From Candidatus Scatomorpha merdipullorum (GTDB taxonomy: Bacteria > Bacillota > Clostridia > Oscillospirales > Oscillospiraceae): DNA of 5,862 nt. The stretch covers positions 1-5,862 of the forward strand of contig DVJK01000091.1 in assembly GCA_018716795.1 (NCBI GenBank). Reading direction: 5' to 3'. Position numbers and translations under genes: made by a program. The notes beneath the pieces were generated by a model. That model was not told where the DNA came from. It saw nothing but the letters and a program-made list of their open reading frames with translations, and ran no database searches. Numbering within the stretch: position 1 is the stretch's first letter; each line of letters opens with the position of its first letter. This document shows positions 5,731 through 5,862 of this stretch, piece after piece.

Positions 5731-5751
5731 CATGTAAGCTCTCGCACAAGG

Positions 5752-5862
5752 ATGTTGTCCCGCATTGGAGGTTGTTTCATAGAAATTCCAGTCCCCGTTG
5801 CCGGCATAGACGTAAGCAAACGCTTCAGCGACCTGTGTGTACTAAGCCCGCAAAACGACGTT
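5752..5862 (+). CDS. IS110-family transposase (DEDD recombinase), N-terminal 37 codons
   Basis: The frame runs off the right edge. IEIPVPVAGIDVSKRFSDLCVLSPQNDV contains the hallmark GIDVSK strand of IS110 recombinases; D20 would be the first acid of the RuvC-like DEDD site, and the catalytic serine domain lies beyond the window. The family excises and inserts the element through a circular intermediate. The start is uncertain. ATG 5752 is in frame but has only AAGG directly against it; ATG 5692 is in frame further up; the best ribosome site, GGAGG at 5767-5771, points with a 7-base spacer to ATA 5779, which would give the short N-terminus common in the family. I report 5752 as the nearest conventional start. 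The frame is open back to 5536, so the start cannot be set by a stop codon. Confidence 0.8.
   Translation, partial: MLSRIGGCFIEIPVPVAGIDVSKRFSDLCVLSPQNDV

Larger units (their letters stand above)
5458..5862 (+). mobile_element. IS110-family insertion sequence, left end and start of transposase
   Basis: The element is identified by its transposase N-terminus (GIDVSK, from residue 18) and by the long non-coding stretch before it. The left boundary is set at 5458, where the methyltransferase frame is lost; it could be off by several bases, and no target duplication can be checked because the right end is outside the window. The IS110 group typically carries its long non-coding region upstream of the recombinase, unlike the IS1111 group, where it is downstream; this arrangement fits the IS110 group. 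Such elements move as circles through a DEDD recombinase guided by a non-coding RNA. Confidence 0.7.

Noticed and set aside
5536..5751. Upstream extension of the transposase frame, open back to 5536
   Set aside because: The extension would run through the stem-loops and has no family similarity; IS110 recombinases normally start close to the GIDVSK motif, so openness here is probably chance.
5508..5819. Minus-strand 103-codon frame across the IS110 left end
   Set aside because: It overlaps the transposase start and the structured region and has a basic, proline-rich composition with no recognisable motif; it is best explained as the reverse of structured RNA.
1..5862. CRISPR arrays, tRNA or rRNA genes, toxin-antitoxin pairs
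   Set aside because: No regularly spaced repeats, no tRNA-like cloverleaf with a TTCGA-type arm, no rRNA segments and no small gene pair with ribosome sites were seen on either strand.

Overview
The window is GC-rich, densely packed bacterial chromosomal DNA with strong GGAGG-type ribosome binding sites. ATA is used often for isoleucine despite the high GC. That mix would suit an amino-acid-fermenting anaerobe of the Synergistota (Cloacibacillus-like) or a GC-rich gut clostridium. This is an impression from codon use and gene content; no rRNA or marker gene is present to settle it.

Layout. (1) 1-292, plus strand: the C-terminal end of a class III PLP-dependent aminotransferase, entering from the left edge. 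(2) 293-429: a convergent intergenic region with strong terminator hairpins. (3) 4313 down to 430, minus strand: a tight three-gene operon in the order metal-dependent amidohydrolase, MFS transporter, sodium:solute symporter, with gaps of 27 and 35 bp and a good Shine-Dalgarno sequence before each gene. (4) 4314-4553: a divergent control region with a sigma70-like promoter on each strand and two different inverted repeats, one over each promoter. (5) 4554-5279, plus strand: an XRE-type regulator with an unfamiliar C-terminal sensor-like domain, very likely the local regulator of the operon. (6) 5298-5317: a convergent terminator. (7) 5371-5457, minus strand: a 28-codon C-terminal remnant that reads like the end of a DNA methyltransferase. 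(8) about 5458 to the right edge: the left end of an IS110-family insertion sequence. It has about 290 bp of highly structured non-coding DNA with an internal promoter, followed by the first 37 codons of the transposase/recombinase (GIDVSK motif).

How the parts work together. The operon looks like a scavenging module: two secondary transporters from unrelated families import, or exchange, a small organic substrate and its product, and a cytoplasmic amidohydrolase cleaves a C-N or related bond. The divergent XRE protein probably binds the inverted repeats and senses a ligand through its C-terminal part. The substrate cannot be read from the sequence. The right end is a separate story: an IS110 element appears to have inserted near the 3' end of a DNA methyltransferase gene. 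Its long non-coding left end is where members of this family encode a bridge (seek) RNA, so that stretch is the most interesting part of the window.
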